Assembly (NCBI GenBank): GCA_017443295.1
Contig: JAFSNT010000239.1
Span: 1-59,799 of the forward strand
DNA length: 59,799 nt
Source: Clostridia bacterium
GTDB taxonomy: Bacteria > Bacillota > Clostridia > Christensenellales > Aristaeellaceae
Reading direction: 5' to 3'
Part shown: positions 23,589-32,379 of the stretch, piece by piece
Layout of the letters: each line of letters starts with the position of its first letter
Position numbering within the stretch: the first letter of the stretch is position 1
Position numbers and translations under genes: made by a program
The notes under the pieces: generated by a model
What the model was told of the DNA's origin: nothing
The model's database searches: none
The model's input: the letters and a program-made list of their open reading frames with translations, nothing else

Positions 23589-25527
23589 AGCTCTGTATTC
23601 TCCTGAACCGTTTTTCCAGTTCGTTCCTCGTGATCTGCACCATCAGCGGCCGTCCGTGGGGGCAGGTGGGGGTGACTTTTTGCTCGATCACGTCCCGGAT
23701 CAATTGCTTCACGCTTTCCTCCGGCAGACGTTCGCCGCCCTTGACCGCGTGCTTGCAGGCCATTTGAATCACCCGGCTGGTGCGGTCGGCGGGGGGCAGG
23801 GAAGGGTTCTCCGTCAGTTCGTCCAGGGCTTCCAGCAGGCAGCTTTCCGCCTGGGGCTGGCCCAGCACGATGGGCACGCCGCGAAGCTGCACCGTGCCGT
23901 CCCCGAAGGGGGCAAGGTCGAAGCCCGCTTTTTCCAGCGTTTCCTTGTTTTCTTCATAACAGGCGTATTCCGCCGGGGACAGGTTCACCATCAGGGGAAT
24001 CAGCAGGGCTTGGCTGGCGGGAGCGGCGGCGGTTTCCCGCATGAACTGCTCGTATAACAGCCGTTCATGTACCGCGTGCTGATCGGACAGAATCAGCAGG
24101 TCGCCGTATTCCATGACGATGTAAGTGTTGAAGGCCACGCCTAATACGCGAATGGGCTTTTGCTGGAAGGCCGCTTCCACCGTGGGGGCCTGCACCTGCT
24201 CCGGTTCGGCAAGGGGGGCGGGCATTTCCGGGGGCTTTTCCGGGTTGGGCCGGGGCGGCAGCAGAGACGCGCCGGAATCCCGCAGCGCGGCGGGCCGGAC
24301 GGGTGCGGGAGGCGGCAGGATGGGGACCGCTTCCTTTTTTGGAGCGGGGGGCGCGAAGGTGGGCAGGGCCCCGTCCTCCGTAAAGGCGCTCAGCCGGTTA
24401 TCCGGCTTTTTTAACGCGGCGGGGGCGTCCTCCGGCGGCGGCGCGGGCTGAGTGACCTGGATTTTCGCCGGGGCGGGGGCCGGGGCCGCGTTTTCCGGCG
24501 GCAGATACATGGGCGGGATGGGCGGCGCGGCGTTGGTCTTTTCCAGGGCTTCAAATACGATGGTCTCCACTGCCGCCCGCACGCCCCGCTCGTCCGAAAA
24601 GCGCACCTCCCACTTGTTGGGGTGTACGTTCACGTCGGCGTTTTCAAAGGGCATGGTCAGGTGCAGCACGCACATGGGGAACCGCCCGATGGTCACCCGC
24701 TGGCGGCAGGCGTTTTCCACGGCGGAGGACAAAAGGGGGCTTTTCATGGCCCGGCCGTTTAAGAAGAAATGCTCGTGGCTCCGGTTGCCCCGGCCCGCGT
24801 CGCCCACGCCCACGAAGCCGGAGAGCATCACGCCGTTCATGCTGCCTTCGATCTTGGTCAGCAGCTTCAAGGTGTCCGTGCCGTACACGCTCATAATGGC
24901 GCTGTCTAAATTCCCGTCCCCGGCGCTGAAATAGACCAGCTTCCCGTCCGCCATGAAACGGAAGGAGGTGGCGGGGTGGGAAAGAATCAGCCGGGCCATA
25001 AGCTCGGAAACGGCGGCGGTTTCGGATGCGGGTTTTTTGAGGAACTTCCGGCGCACCGGGGCGTTGTAAAACAGCTCCTTCACCGTGAAGGTGGTGCCCT
25101 CCGGGCAGGCGGCGTCCTGAATGCTCAAAATGTCGCCGCCCTCGTTGCGCACCAGCACGCCCATCTCCTGGCCCCTGGCGCGGGTCTGGCAGGTGAGCTT
25201 GCTCACCGCCGCAATGGAGGCCAAAGCCTCGCCCCGGAAACCCAGGGAGCGCACGCCGTACAAATCCTCGGCGGTGCGGATTTTGCTAGTGGCGTGGCGG
25301 GCGAAGGCCAAGCGAATGTCGCTGGGCTGGATGCCGCTGCCGTTGTCCGCCACCCGGAAAGAGGCCAGTCCCCCTTCCTTGATGTCCACGGTGATGGCCG
25401 TAGCGCCCGCGTCCATGCTGTTTTCCACCAGTTCCTTGATGGCGGCGGCGGGCCGTTCCACCACTTCCCCGGCTGCGATTTGGCCGATGACTTCGGGGGG
25501 GAGTTGACGAATGTGAGCGATTTCCAT
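23587..25527 (-). CDS. mutL: DNA mismatch repair protein MutL
   Basis: 646 residues. The N-terminal GHKL ATPase is intact (GEVVERPAAAIKELVENSMDAGA; GFRGEALASI). A Pro/Ala-rich linker runs from about 345 to 450. The C-terminal domain carries the endonuclease motif DQHA-x2-E-x4-E (SDQHAVHERLLYE) plus ACKHAV and CPHGRP, so this is a nicking MutL as expected where MutH is absent. In Firmicutes it normally follows mutS directly; here a BspA-type gene lies between. ATG 25527 follows GGAGT at a suitable distance. Confidence 0.97.
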   Translation of the reverse strand: MEIAHIRQLPPEVIGQIAAGEVVERPAAAIKELVENSMDAGATAITVDIKEGGLASFRVADNGSGIQPSDIRLAFARHATSKIRTAEDLYGVRSLGFRGEALASIAAVSKLTCQTRARGQEMGVLVRNEGGDILSIQDAACPEGTTFTVKELFYNAPVRRKFLKKPASETAAVSELMARLILSHPATSFRFMADGKLVYFSAGDGNLDSAIMSVYGTDTLKLLTKIEGSMNGVMLSGFVGVGDAGRGNRSHEHFFLNGRAMKSPLLSSAVENACRQRVTIGRFPMCVLHLTMPFENADVNVHPNKWEVRFSDERGVRAAVETIVFEALEKTNAAPPIPPMYLPPENAAPAPAPAKIQVTQPAPPPEDAPAALKKPDNRLSAFTEDGALPTFAPPAPKKEAVPILPPPAPVRPAALRDSGASLLPPRPNPEKPPEMPAPLAEPEQVQAPTVEAAFQQKPIRVLGVAFNTYIVMEYGDLLILSDQHAVHERLLYEQFMRETAAAPASQALLIPLMVNLSPAEYACYEENKETLEKAGFDLAPFGDGTVQLRGVPIVLGQPQAESCLLEALDELTENPSLPPADRTSRVIQMACKHAVKGGERLPEESVKQLIRDVIEQKVTPTCPHGRPLMVQITRNELEKRFRRIQS

Positions 25528-25599
25528 GAATGATACTCCTGCTTCTGTAATTGTTCAGCCGGGAATGATTGATCCGAACGGGACTTGCCCGTTACAAAA

Positions 25600-27129
25600 T
25601 CAGTTGTTCAGCCAGTCCAGGCTGTCGAAATACATATATTTGATTCCATGGTCGATGCAGTATTGTTTGGCATAGCTGTCCCGGCCCACTGTGGCGGTGA
25701 GGCCGGAGCAGCCGGAGAACGCCCCCTCGCCGATGCTTGTGACGCTGGACGGGATTATCACGCCGGTCAGGCTGGAGCACCCGAGAAACGTCCCCTCGCC
25801 AATGCTTGTGACGCTGTCGGGAATGGTCACGCTGGTCAGGCTGGAGCATCCGGAAAACGCCGCAATCCCGATGCTTGTGACGCTGTTGGGAATGGACACG
25901 CTGGTCAAGCCAGAGCACCAGTAGAACGCCCAATCCCCAATGCTGGCTACGCTGTCGGGAATGGATACGCTGGTGAGGCTGGAACACTTGTAGAATGCTG
26001 AATCCTCGATACTTGTGACGCTGTTCGGGATAGTCACGCAGATGAGGCTGGAGCACTCGTAGAACGCCCTATTCCCGATGATTTGAATCCCCTGGGGGAT
26101 CACGTATTCTTTCGCTGTAAAGGAACTGGGATAACAAATCAATCGCTTGTCCGCTTTGCTGAACAGCACGCCGTCGATGACTGCCAGCGCGGGATGATCC
26201 GGGGATACCAGAATATCGATCAGTTTGTCACAACGAATGAAGGGATTTATTCCGATACTTGTGACGCTGTCGGGGATGGTCACGCTGGTCAGGCTGGAGC
26301 ACCAGTAGAACGCTGAATCCCCGATACTTGTGACGCTGTCGGGAAGGATCACGCTGATCAGGCCGGGGCAACAGTAGAACGCCCCATCGCCGATGCTGGC
26401 GACGCTGTCTGGAATGGTCACGCTGGTCAGGCTGAAGCAGCGGGAGAACGCCTCATTCCCGATGATTTGAATTCCCTGGGGGATGGCGTATTCTTTCGCT
26501 GTAAAGGAACTGGGATAACAGATCAATCGCTTGTCCGCCTTGCTGAACAGTACGCCGTTGATGACTGCCAGCGCGGGATGATCCGGGGATACCAGAATAT
26601 CGGTCAGTTTGTCACAATAAATGAAGGGATTTATTCCGATACTTGTGACGCTGTCGGGGATGGTCACGCTGGTCAGGTTGGAGCAACTGGAGAACGCCTC
26701 ATTCCCAATGCTGGTGACGCTGTTGGGAATGGTCATGCTGGTCAGGCTGGAGCAACCGGAGAACGCCCTATCCCCGATGCTGGTAACGCTGTTGGGAATG
26801 GTCATGCTGGTCAGGCTGGAGCAACCGGAGAACGCCCAATCCCCAATGCTGGGGATGCTCTCAGGAATAATCACGCTGGTCAGGCTGTCGCAATAGCAGA
26901 ACGCCTTCTTTCCGATGCTTGTAACGGAATGACCATCCAGCGTGGATGGAATGACCAAATCAGCTGCTTTTCCACTCCATTTTGTTATCTTCGCCGTTCC
27001 GTCTTCCAGCAGGATATACTGATAATCCCCGCTGGTGAAGGTTTCGGGTTTGGCTTCATCGGCCAGGGAAGCGGGAAGCAGGGAAACGCAGAGCATGAGG
27101 ATCAGCAGAGCAACCAGAGAACGTTTCAC
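25600..27129 (-). CDS. Secreted BspA-type leucine-rich repeat protein
   Basis: 509 residues. A signal peptide (KRSLVALLILMLCVSLLPASLADE) is followed by about 15 LRR_5 (BspA/TpLRR) units of 23 residues with the pattern SLTSVTIPDSVTSIGxxAF. Two interruptions each contain a near-identical segment (LVSPDHPALAVI ... KADKRLICYPSSF) that breaks the repeat run. No sorting signal is seen. The GTG start at 27129 is chosen because AAAGGAGGGATTCTC precedes it. It begins 24 bp after mutS and ends 73 bp before mutL, an odd place for a surface protein. The likely role is adhesion. Confidence 0.9.
   Translation of the reverse strand: MKRSLVALLILMLCVSLLPASLADEAKPETFTSGDYQYILLEDGTAKITKWSGKAADLVIPSTLDGHSVTSIGKKAFCYCDSLTSVIIPESIPSIGDWAFSGCSSLTSMTIPNSVTSIGDRAFSGCSSLTSMTIPNSVTSIGNEAFSSCSNLTSVTIPDSVTSIGINPFIYCDKLTDILVSPDHPALAVINGVLFSKADKRLICYPSSFTAKEYAIPQGIQIIGNEAFSRCFSLTSVTIPDSVASIGDGAFYCCPGLISVILPDSVTSIGDSAFYWCSSLTSVTIPDSVTSIGINPFIRCDKLIDILVSPDHPALAVIDGVLFSKADKRLICYPSSFTAKEYVIPQGIQIIGNRAFYECSSLICVTIPNSVTSIEDSAFYKCSSLTSVSIPDSVASIGDWAFYWCSGLTSVSIPNSVTSIGIAAFSGCSSLTSVTIPDSVTSIGEGTFLGCSSLTGVIIPSSVTSIGEGAFSGCSGLTATVGRDSYAKQYCIDHGIKYMYFDSLDWLNN
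26072..26684. repeat. 384-bp-period internal duplication in the LRR gene
   Basis: The segment at about 26072-26300 recurs at about 26456-26684 with over 90 percent identity by eye, an offset of 384 bp (128 codons, in frame). It covers the non-LRR interruption and the adjoining repeat units. Recent duplication or gene conversion would explain the similarity. Confidence 0.85.
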
Positions 27130-27152
27130 GAGAATCCCTCCTTTTTTCAAGG

Positions 27153-29750
27153 TCACAGCTTCATCGCTTTTTCTTTCAGCAGGAACAATTTATTCAGCGC
27201 GTCGATGGGCGTCATGGCCATCACGTCCAGGGCGCGGATTTCCTCCACGAACTCCGTTTTTTGGTACTCCATCAAATCCACCTGTTCGTTCTTCTTTTTG
27301 TGGCCCGCGCCCAAAATGTTCTGGCCGATGGTGTTCTGGTTCACGTTGTTGACTTCTAAGCGGGCCATGATCTCCTGGGCACGCGCCACCACGGGCCGGG
27401 GAACCCCCGCCAGGTGCGCCACGTACACGCCGAAGCTCTTGTCCGCACCGCCGGGGACGATCTTGCGCAGGAAGATCACTTCCTCCCCGTGCTCCTTGAC
27501 GGACACGCAGAAGTTGTTGACTCCCTCCAAGTGCCCTTCCAATTCCGATAATTCGTGGTAGTGGGTGGCGAACAGGGTCTTGGCCCCGGATTTTTTCTGG
27601 TCGGCTAAATATTCCACCGCTGCCCAGGCGATGGAAAGGCCGTCGAAGGTGCTGGTGCCGCGCCCGATCTCGTCCAGGATCACCAGGGATTTATTGGTGG
27701 CGTTGCGCAGGATATAGGCCATTTCGCTCATTTCCACCATGAAGGTGCTCTGGCCCGTGGCTAAATCGTCGGATGCGCCCACGCGGGTATACACCCCGTC
27801 CACCAGGGAAATATCGGCCTCCCTTGCGGGCACGAAGGAACCCATGTGGGCCATGAGGGTAATCAGCGCCACCTGCCGCATGTAGGTGCTTTTGCCTGCC
27901 ATGTTGGGGCCGGTGATGATCTGCACCCGATGCTCCTGGGTGTCCAAATAGGTGTCGTTGGGCACGAAGTCCATGTCCGGCAGGGTGCTTTCCACCACGG
28001 GATGGCGGCCGTCCTTGATGTCGATGACCCCTTCCTCGTTGATGCGGGGCCGGGTGTAGTGATTCAGCAGCGCCACCCGCGCCAGGGACAGCAGGGCGTC
28101 CAAAGTCTTATACGCCAAGGCCGTGGATTGAAGCCGGCCCATATTGGCGCTGATCTCGTCCCGAATCTGCTCAAACAGCGTCATTTCCAGCTTGGCGGCC
28201 TGCTCCTGCGCGCCGGTGACCTTGCTTTCGATCGCCTGCAGTTCGTCGGTGATGAAGCGCTCGCTGTTGGCTAAGGTCTGGCGGCGGCGGTAGCGCAGGG
28301 GCACCAGAGAGTAATTGGATTTGGTCACCTCGATGTAATAGCCGAATACCCGGTTGTACTGGATGCGCAGGTTCTTGATGCCCGTTTCCTCCCGCTCCTT
28401 GGCTTCCAAGTCCAAAATCCACTGTTTGCCCTCGGTGGAGGCCCGGCGCAGTTCGTCCAGCTGTTCATTGAACCCGGCCCGGATGAAATTGCCGTCGGAC
28501 AATTGCAGCGGCGCGTCGGGGGAAATGCCCCGGCGCAAAAGATCGGTCAGCTCCGGCAGGGGGTCAAGCAAATCCTTTAGGAAGGAAACCGCGTCCCCCG
28601 GCACGTTGCCAAGCAGCGTGATGATTTCCGGGGCCTTTTCCAGGGAGCGCAAAAGGCTTAAGCAATCCCTGGCGTTGAGCGTATGATAAGACACTTTCGC
28701 CAGCAGCCGTTCCATATCGTACACCTGGGAAAGCTGATCCCTTAGGTTCTGGGAAAGCACGTGCTGGCTGTAAAACGCCTCCACGGCAGACAGCCGGGCT
28801 TCGATTTTTTCTTTGCTCAAAAGAGGCTTTTCCACCCAGGAGCGCAGAAGCCTGCCGCCCATGGCGGTGACGGTTTCATCTAAGATGGACAAAAGCGACC
28901 CCTTGGCGCTGCGGCTTCGGATGGTTTCGGTCAGCTCCAAATTCCGGCGGGTGGAAGCGTCCAGGGGCATCACGTCGCCCTTTTCGATCACCCGCAGGGC
29001 GGAAATATGCTGGAGGGCGTTCTTCTGTGTTTCGTTCAGATATCGCATCAGCGCCCCGGCGGCCTGGGCGGCCACGGAAAGGGAAGCGTCCAGGCCCAGG
29101 GCGATCAGGGAAGAAACGCCGAAGTGGGTCAGCAGCGTTTCCCTGGCGGTCTGGCTCTGGTACGCGGCGGCGGCGTAGTTCCGGCACACGATGGCGGCGC
29201 AGGGCTGGGCCGTTTCCGGGCTGTTGGTGATGATTTCGCCGGGAGCCAGGGCGTCCAGGGCCGCTTTCAGGGCAGCGGGGGTGTTCTCCATCTGCTGCAC
29301 GAAAAATTCCCCGGTGGATACGTCGCAGGCAGCCACGCCGCAGCGCTTGCCGTTCACGCACACGGAACAGAGGAAATTGTTCCGCTTTTCCCCGATGACG
29401 GAGGAATCGGTCAGGGTGCCCGCCGTGACGATGCGGATCACGTCCCGATCCACTAGCCCCTTGGCAAGCGCCGGGTCCTCCATCTGTTCCCCGATGGCTA
29501 CCCGATAGCCCCGTTCCACCAGCCGGGCCACGTAAGTGTCCACGGCGTGATAGGGCACGCCGCACATGGGGGCGCGCTCCTTTAGGCCGCATTCCTTGCC
29601 CGTCAGGGTCAGTTCCAGCTCCCGGCTGGCGGTGAGGGCGTCCTCAAAGAACATTTCGTAAAAATCGCCCACCCGGAAAAAGAGCAGGGTGTCCGGGTTC
29701 TGTTCTTTCAGGCGCATGTATTGCTGCATCATGGGGGAAAGGGTAGCCAT
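27153..29750 (-). CDS. mutS: DNA mismatch repair protein MutS
   Basis: 865 residues. The N-terminal mismatch-reading domain has the FYEMF motif (RVGDFYEMFFEDA), and a connector, lever and clamp follow. The C-terminal ATPase has Walker A GPNMAGKST, DLATGQSTFMVEM, Walker B LVILDEIGRGTST and ATHYHEL. It recognises mismatches and recruits MutL. The start ATG 29750 has AAAGGAG upstream; the frame opens eight codons earlier without a site. miaB, the YlbF-like gene and mutS follow the order known from Bacillus (ymcB-ymcA-mutS-mutL). Confidence 0.97.
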   Translation of the reverse strand: MATLSPMMQQYMRLKEQNPDTLLFFRVGDFYEMFFEDALTASRELELTLTGKECGLKERAPMCGVPYHAVDTYVARLVERGYRVAIGEQMEDPALAKGLVDRDVIRIVTAGTLTDSSVIGEKRNNFLCSVCVNGKRCGVAACDVSTGEFFVQQMENTPAALKAALDALAPGEIITNSPETAQPCAAIVCRNYAAAAYQSQTARETLLTHFGVSSLIALGLDASLSVAAQAAGALMRYLNETQKNALQHISALRVIEKGDVMPLDASTRRNLELTETIRSRSAKGSLLSILDETVTAMGGRLLRSWVEKPLLSKEKIEARLSAVEAFYSQHVLSQNLRDQLSQVYDMERLLAKVSYHTLNARDCLSLLRSLEKAPEIITLLGNVPGDAVSFLKDLLDPLPELTDLLRRGISPDAPLQLSDGNFIRAGFNEQLDELRRASTEGKQWILDLEAKEREETGIKNLRIQYNRVFGYYIEVTKSNYSLVPLRYRRRQTLANSERFITDELQAIESKVTGAQEQAAKLEMTLFEQIRDEISANMGRLQSTALAYKTLDALLSLARVALLNHYTRPRINEEGVIDIKDGRHPVVESTLPDMDFVPNDTYLDTQEHRVQIITGPNMAGKSTYMRQVALITLMAHMGSFVPAREADISLVDGVYTRVGASDDLATGQSTFMVEMSEMAYILRNATNKSLVILDEIGRGTSTFDGLSIAWAAVEYLADQKKSGAKTLFATHYHELSELEGHLEGVNNFCVSVKEHGEEVIFLRKIVPGGADKSFGVYVAHLAGVPRPVVARAQEIMARLEVNNVNQNTIGQNILGAGHKKKNEQVDLMEYQKTEFVEEIRALDVMAMTPIDALNKLFLLKEKAMKL

Positions 29751-29773
29751 AAGCAAGACGCTCCTTTGGTACA

Positions 29774-29893
29774 AAAGTGAAAAGTGAAGAGTTCAGAGCG
29801 GAGAGTTCAGAGTGCAGATTTATATAGCTGGACAATTCAGAACCCCAAAGCGTACCCACTATTCAATCTGAACTCTGAACTCTGTTCTCTGAT
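29774..29893. repeat. Heptad-arm inverted-repeat element 6 (GAGTTCA type, chimeric left arm)
   Basis: The inner left arm is GAGTTCA/GAGCGGA/GAGTTCA/GAGTGCA (to 29819) and the right arm 29866-29893 is its reverse complement. The outer left part 29774-29788 is of the AAAGTGA type seen in element 5 and has no partner on the right. The core opens TTATATAGCTGGACAATTCAG. Confidence 0.88.
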
Positions 29894-29894
29894 C

Positions 29895-30293
29895 TTAGCC
29901 GCACCCGCCGCAGGCGGCGCAGTTGCCGCTGCATCCGCCGCGGTCATTGCCGTTGGGGTTTAATACGGCGGAAAGCTCGCCGTTCACCTGGCCCATCATA
30001 TCGGAAAACTGCTTCCGGGCGCCCTGGAGGGCCTGATACATGGGCATGACCTTGATCTGCTGCTGCACTTCTTCCAGTTCCCGGGCCAGGGCGTCCATCT
30101 GGTCGAAGTCCGGTTCCTTTTTTAGGGTGATTTCCTCGATGTCCCGATGGATGCCGTCGTACTTTTTGAATAATTCCTGCAATGCCTCGTCCTGCCCGGC
30201 GGCGTCCTCCGTGGCCCGCATGGCGATGTATTCCGGGGACTGGGCGATGACGCCCGCCAATTCCTTGGCCTTTTCAATGACTGACTGACTCAT
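29895..30293 (-). CDS. YlbF/YmcA-family protein with Cys-rich tail
   Basis: 132 residues, mainly helical (VIEKAKELAGVIAQSPEY, then LFKKYDGIHRDIEEI). It ends in a Cys/Gly-rich tail (GGCSGNCAACGGCG). In Bacillus, YlbF, YmcA and YaaT form the Y-complex, which carries Fe-S clusters and directs RNase Y to transcripts. The tail Cys residues would suit cluster binding. It sits between miaB and mutS as ymcA does in Bacillus. ATG 30293 follows AAAGGAGAAGC and overlaps the GNAT stop (ATGA). Confidence 0.88.
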   Translation of the reverse strand: MSQSVIEKAKELAGVIAQSPEYIAMRATEDAAGQDEALQELFKKYDGIHRDIEEITLKKEPDFDQMDALARELEEVQQQIKVMPMYQALQGARKQFSDMMGQVNGELSAVLNPNGNDRGGCSGNCAACGGCG

Positions 30294-30814
30294 GATGCTT
30301 CTCCTTTTTTGATTTTGATGATTTTCTCCTTTGCGGGGGTGAACCGGAACAAGGGGTCGCCGTTGTCTTCCGTGCCGTACTGCCTCATGCCGCCCTTTTC
30401 CATGGCCCGGCGGGAAGCGATATTGTCCTTGGCGCAGCCTCCGTGAACGCCGGTCAGGGAAAAACCCTCCGCCGCCACGCGCAAAAGCTCCTTCACGATC
30501 TGCGTCCCGTACCCTTGATTGCGGTATGGTTCGTCCAGCAGGATGAAGATTTCCGGCTCCCTCTGGCTTCTTCTGCCGTCCAGGCCGCACCAGCCCATGA
30601 TGGTATGGGGATCACTCTTTCCGCAGACCGCGAGGCACAAATGGCAGATACGGCCTTTGGTGTTCTTTTCGTAGTTTTCGCGCATGGAAGCGATGGCGTC
30701 CCGGGCTTCCTGTTCGGAAACCGGGCGGTGATCGGAGGGCCACGTCCGGGCCACTTCGGATAAATCGTCCTCCGTCACGAAGTGAAGGATCAGGCTTTCC
30801 GTTTGATAATCCAC
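30290..30814 (-). CDS. GNAT-family N-acetyltransferase
   Basis: 174 residues. It has the GNAT order: a substrate loop (LILHFVTEDDLSEVAR), strands leading to EIFILLDEPYRNQGYGTQIVKELL (the R-x-x-G-x-G/A acetyl-CoA loop as RNQGYG), and a final NIASRRAMEKGGMRQYG segment of RimJ/RimL-type members. The GTG start at 30814 is chosen for AAGGAGGACGCCT upstream. It starts 20 bp after miaB and overlaps the YlbF-like gene by 4 bp, so it is part of the miaB-mutS operon. The acceptor is unknown. Confidence 0.88.
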   Translation of the reverse strand: MDYQTESLILHFVTEDDLSEVARTWPSDHRPVSEQEARDAIASMRENYEKNTKGRICHLCLAVCGKSDPHTIMGWCGLDGRRSQREPEIFILLDEPYRNQGYGTQIVKELLRVAAEGFSLTGVHGGCAKDNIASRRAMEKGGMRQYGTEDNGDPLFRFTPAKEKIIKIKKGEAS

Positions 30815-30833
30815 AGGCGTCCTCCTTGGCGGC

Positions 30834-32243
30834 TTAGGTTTCTTCAAGTTGCCCTTTCAGGGTGGTTTTGCTGGCGGCGGTGATCTTAACCTTCACGATC
30901 CTGCCCACCAAACCGGCGCTGCCTTCAAAATTGACGCTGATGTTCCGGGAGGTTTTGCCGGTGATCTGGTTTTCGTTCCGTTTGGAAGCGCCGGTGACTA
31001 AGACGGACTCCGTTTTGCCGATCATTTCGGCGAAGCGCTTCTGGGTCATTTCTTCTTGCAGGGCGATCAGGCGCTCGATGCGCTCCGTGGCAAGCGCCGG
31101 GTCGATGCGGCCCGGCATATCGGCGGCGCGGGTGCCCGTGCGGGGGGAATAGATGAAGGTGAAGGCGCTGTCGTACTGAACGGTGCGCACCAAATCCATG
31201 GTGTCCTCAAAGTCCTGATCCGTTTCGCCGGGGAAGACCACGATGATGTCCGTGGTCAGGCCCACATCCGGGGCGGCCTTGCGTATTTTTTCCACTTTTT
31301 CCAAATAGCTTTCCCGGGTGTAGCGTCGGTTCATGGCCTGCAAAATGCGGTTGCTGCCGCTTTGCACGGGCAGGTGCAGGTGGCGGCACAGGGCGGGATT
31401 TTCCGCCATTTCCCGAATCAGCGCATCGGATAAATCCTTGGGGTGGCTGGTCATGAAGCGGATCCGGGGAATACCGGTTTCCGCCACCCTATGCAGCAGT
31501 TGGGGGAAGGTGAGGCCGCCGGGCACGTCGTTGCCGTAGGAATTGACGTTCTGGCCCAGCAGCATGATTTCCTGAACGCCCTGCTTTTGCAGGGTTTCCA
31601 CCTCCCGGAGAATATCGTCCGGGGTGCGGCTGCGCTCCCGGCCCCGCACATAGGGCACGATGCAGTAGGAGCAGAAATTATTGCAGCCATACATGATGGT
31701 CACATAGGCCTGGAAGGGGGATTCCCGCCGGATGGGCAGGCCCTCGATGAGGGTGCTTTGCTCCTCCGGCACGGCCACCGTCCGGCGGCGGGTGGAAGCG
31801 GCGCGGTAGAGTAATTCGGGCAATTGATAAATGTTGCCCGTGCCGAAGGCCACGTCCACAAAGGGATATTGCCGCAGAATTTTTTCCGCCATGCCCGGCT
31901 CCTGCACCATGCAGCCGCAGACCCCGATGAGCATTTCCGGGCGCTCTTTCTTGATTTCTTTCAGCCACGTCACGTTGCCTAAGGCCTTACGCTCGGCGTT
32001 GTCCCGGATGCAGCAGGTGTTGTGCAGCACAAAGTCCGCTTCCTCCCGCGTGGGGGCGGCGGTCAATCCCATGTCCTCCAGCATGCCCGCCAGCTTTTCC
32101 GAATCGTGGGCGTTCATCTGGCAGCCGTAGGTGACGATGTGGTAGGTCCGGGGGCGGTCTTTAAGCGCTTCAAATTCTTTCGCAAACTGCCGCTGGGCCG
32201 CCATTTCCTCCGGGGAAACACGGATAGTTTCTTCTCGTAACAT
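30834..32243 (-). CDS. miaB: tRNA-2-methylthio-N6-dimethylallyladenosine synthase
   Basis: 469 residues. A radical-SAM methylthiotransferase acting on i6A37 made by MiaA. It has the N-terminal UPF0004 domain with three cluster Cys (TYGCQMNAHDSE; NTCCIRDNAERK; GVCGCM), the radical-SAM CxxxCxxC (CNNFCSYC, about residue 187), and a C-terminal TRAM domain. The start ATG 32243 has GGAGGATCAATC; upstream in-frame codons lie inside heptad element 7 and are unlikely to be used. Confidence 0.97.
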   Translation of the reverse strand: MLREETIRVSPEEMAAQRQFAKEFEALKDRPRTYHIVTYGCQMNAHDSEKLAGMLEDMGLTAAPTREEADFVLHNTCCIRDNAERKALGNVTWLKEIKKERPEMLIGVCGCMVQEPGMAEKILRQYPFVDVAFGTGNIYQLPELLYRAASTRRRTVAVPEEQSTLIEGLPIRRESPFQAYVTIMYGCNNFCSYCIVPYVRGRERSRTPDDILREVETLQKQGVQEIMLLGQNVNSYGNDVPGGLTFPQLLHRVAETGIPRIRFMTSHPKDLSDALIREMAENPALCRHLHLPVQSGSNRILQAMNRRYTRESYLEKVEKIRKAAPDVGLTTDIIVVFPGETDQDFEDTMDLVRTVQYDSAFTFIYSPRTGTRAADMPGRIDPALATERIERLIALQEEMTQKRFAEMIGKTESVLVTGASKRNENQITGKTSRNISVNFEGSAGLVGRIVKVKITAASKTTLKGQLEET

Positions 32244-32267
32244 GATTGATCCTCCGACTTTCATGCC

Positions 32268-32377
<110 letters not shown>

Positions 32378-32379
32378 TT

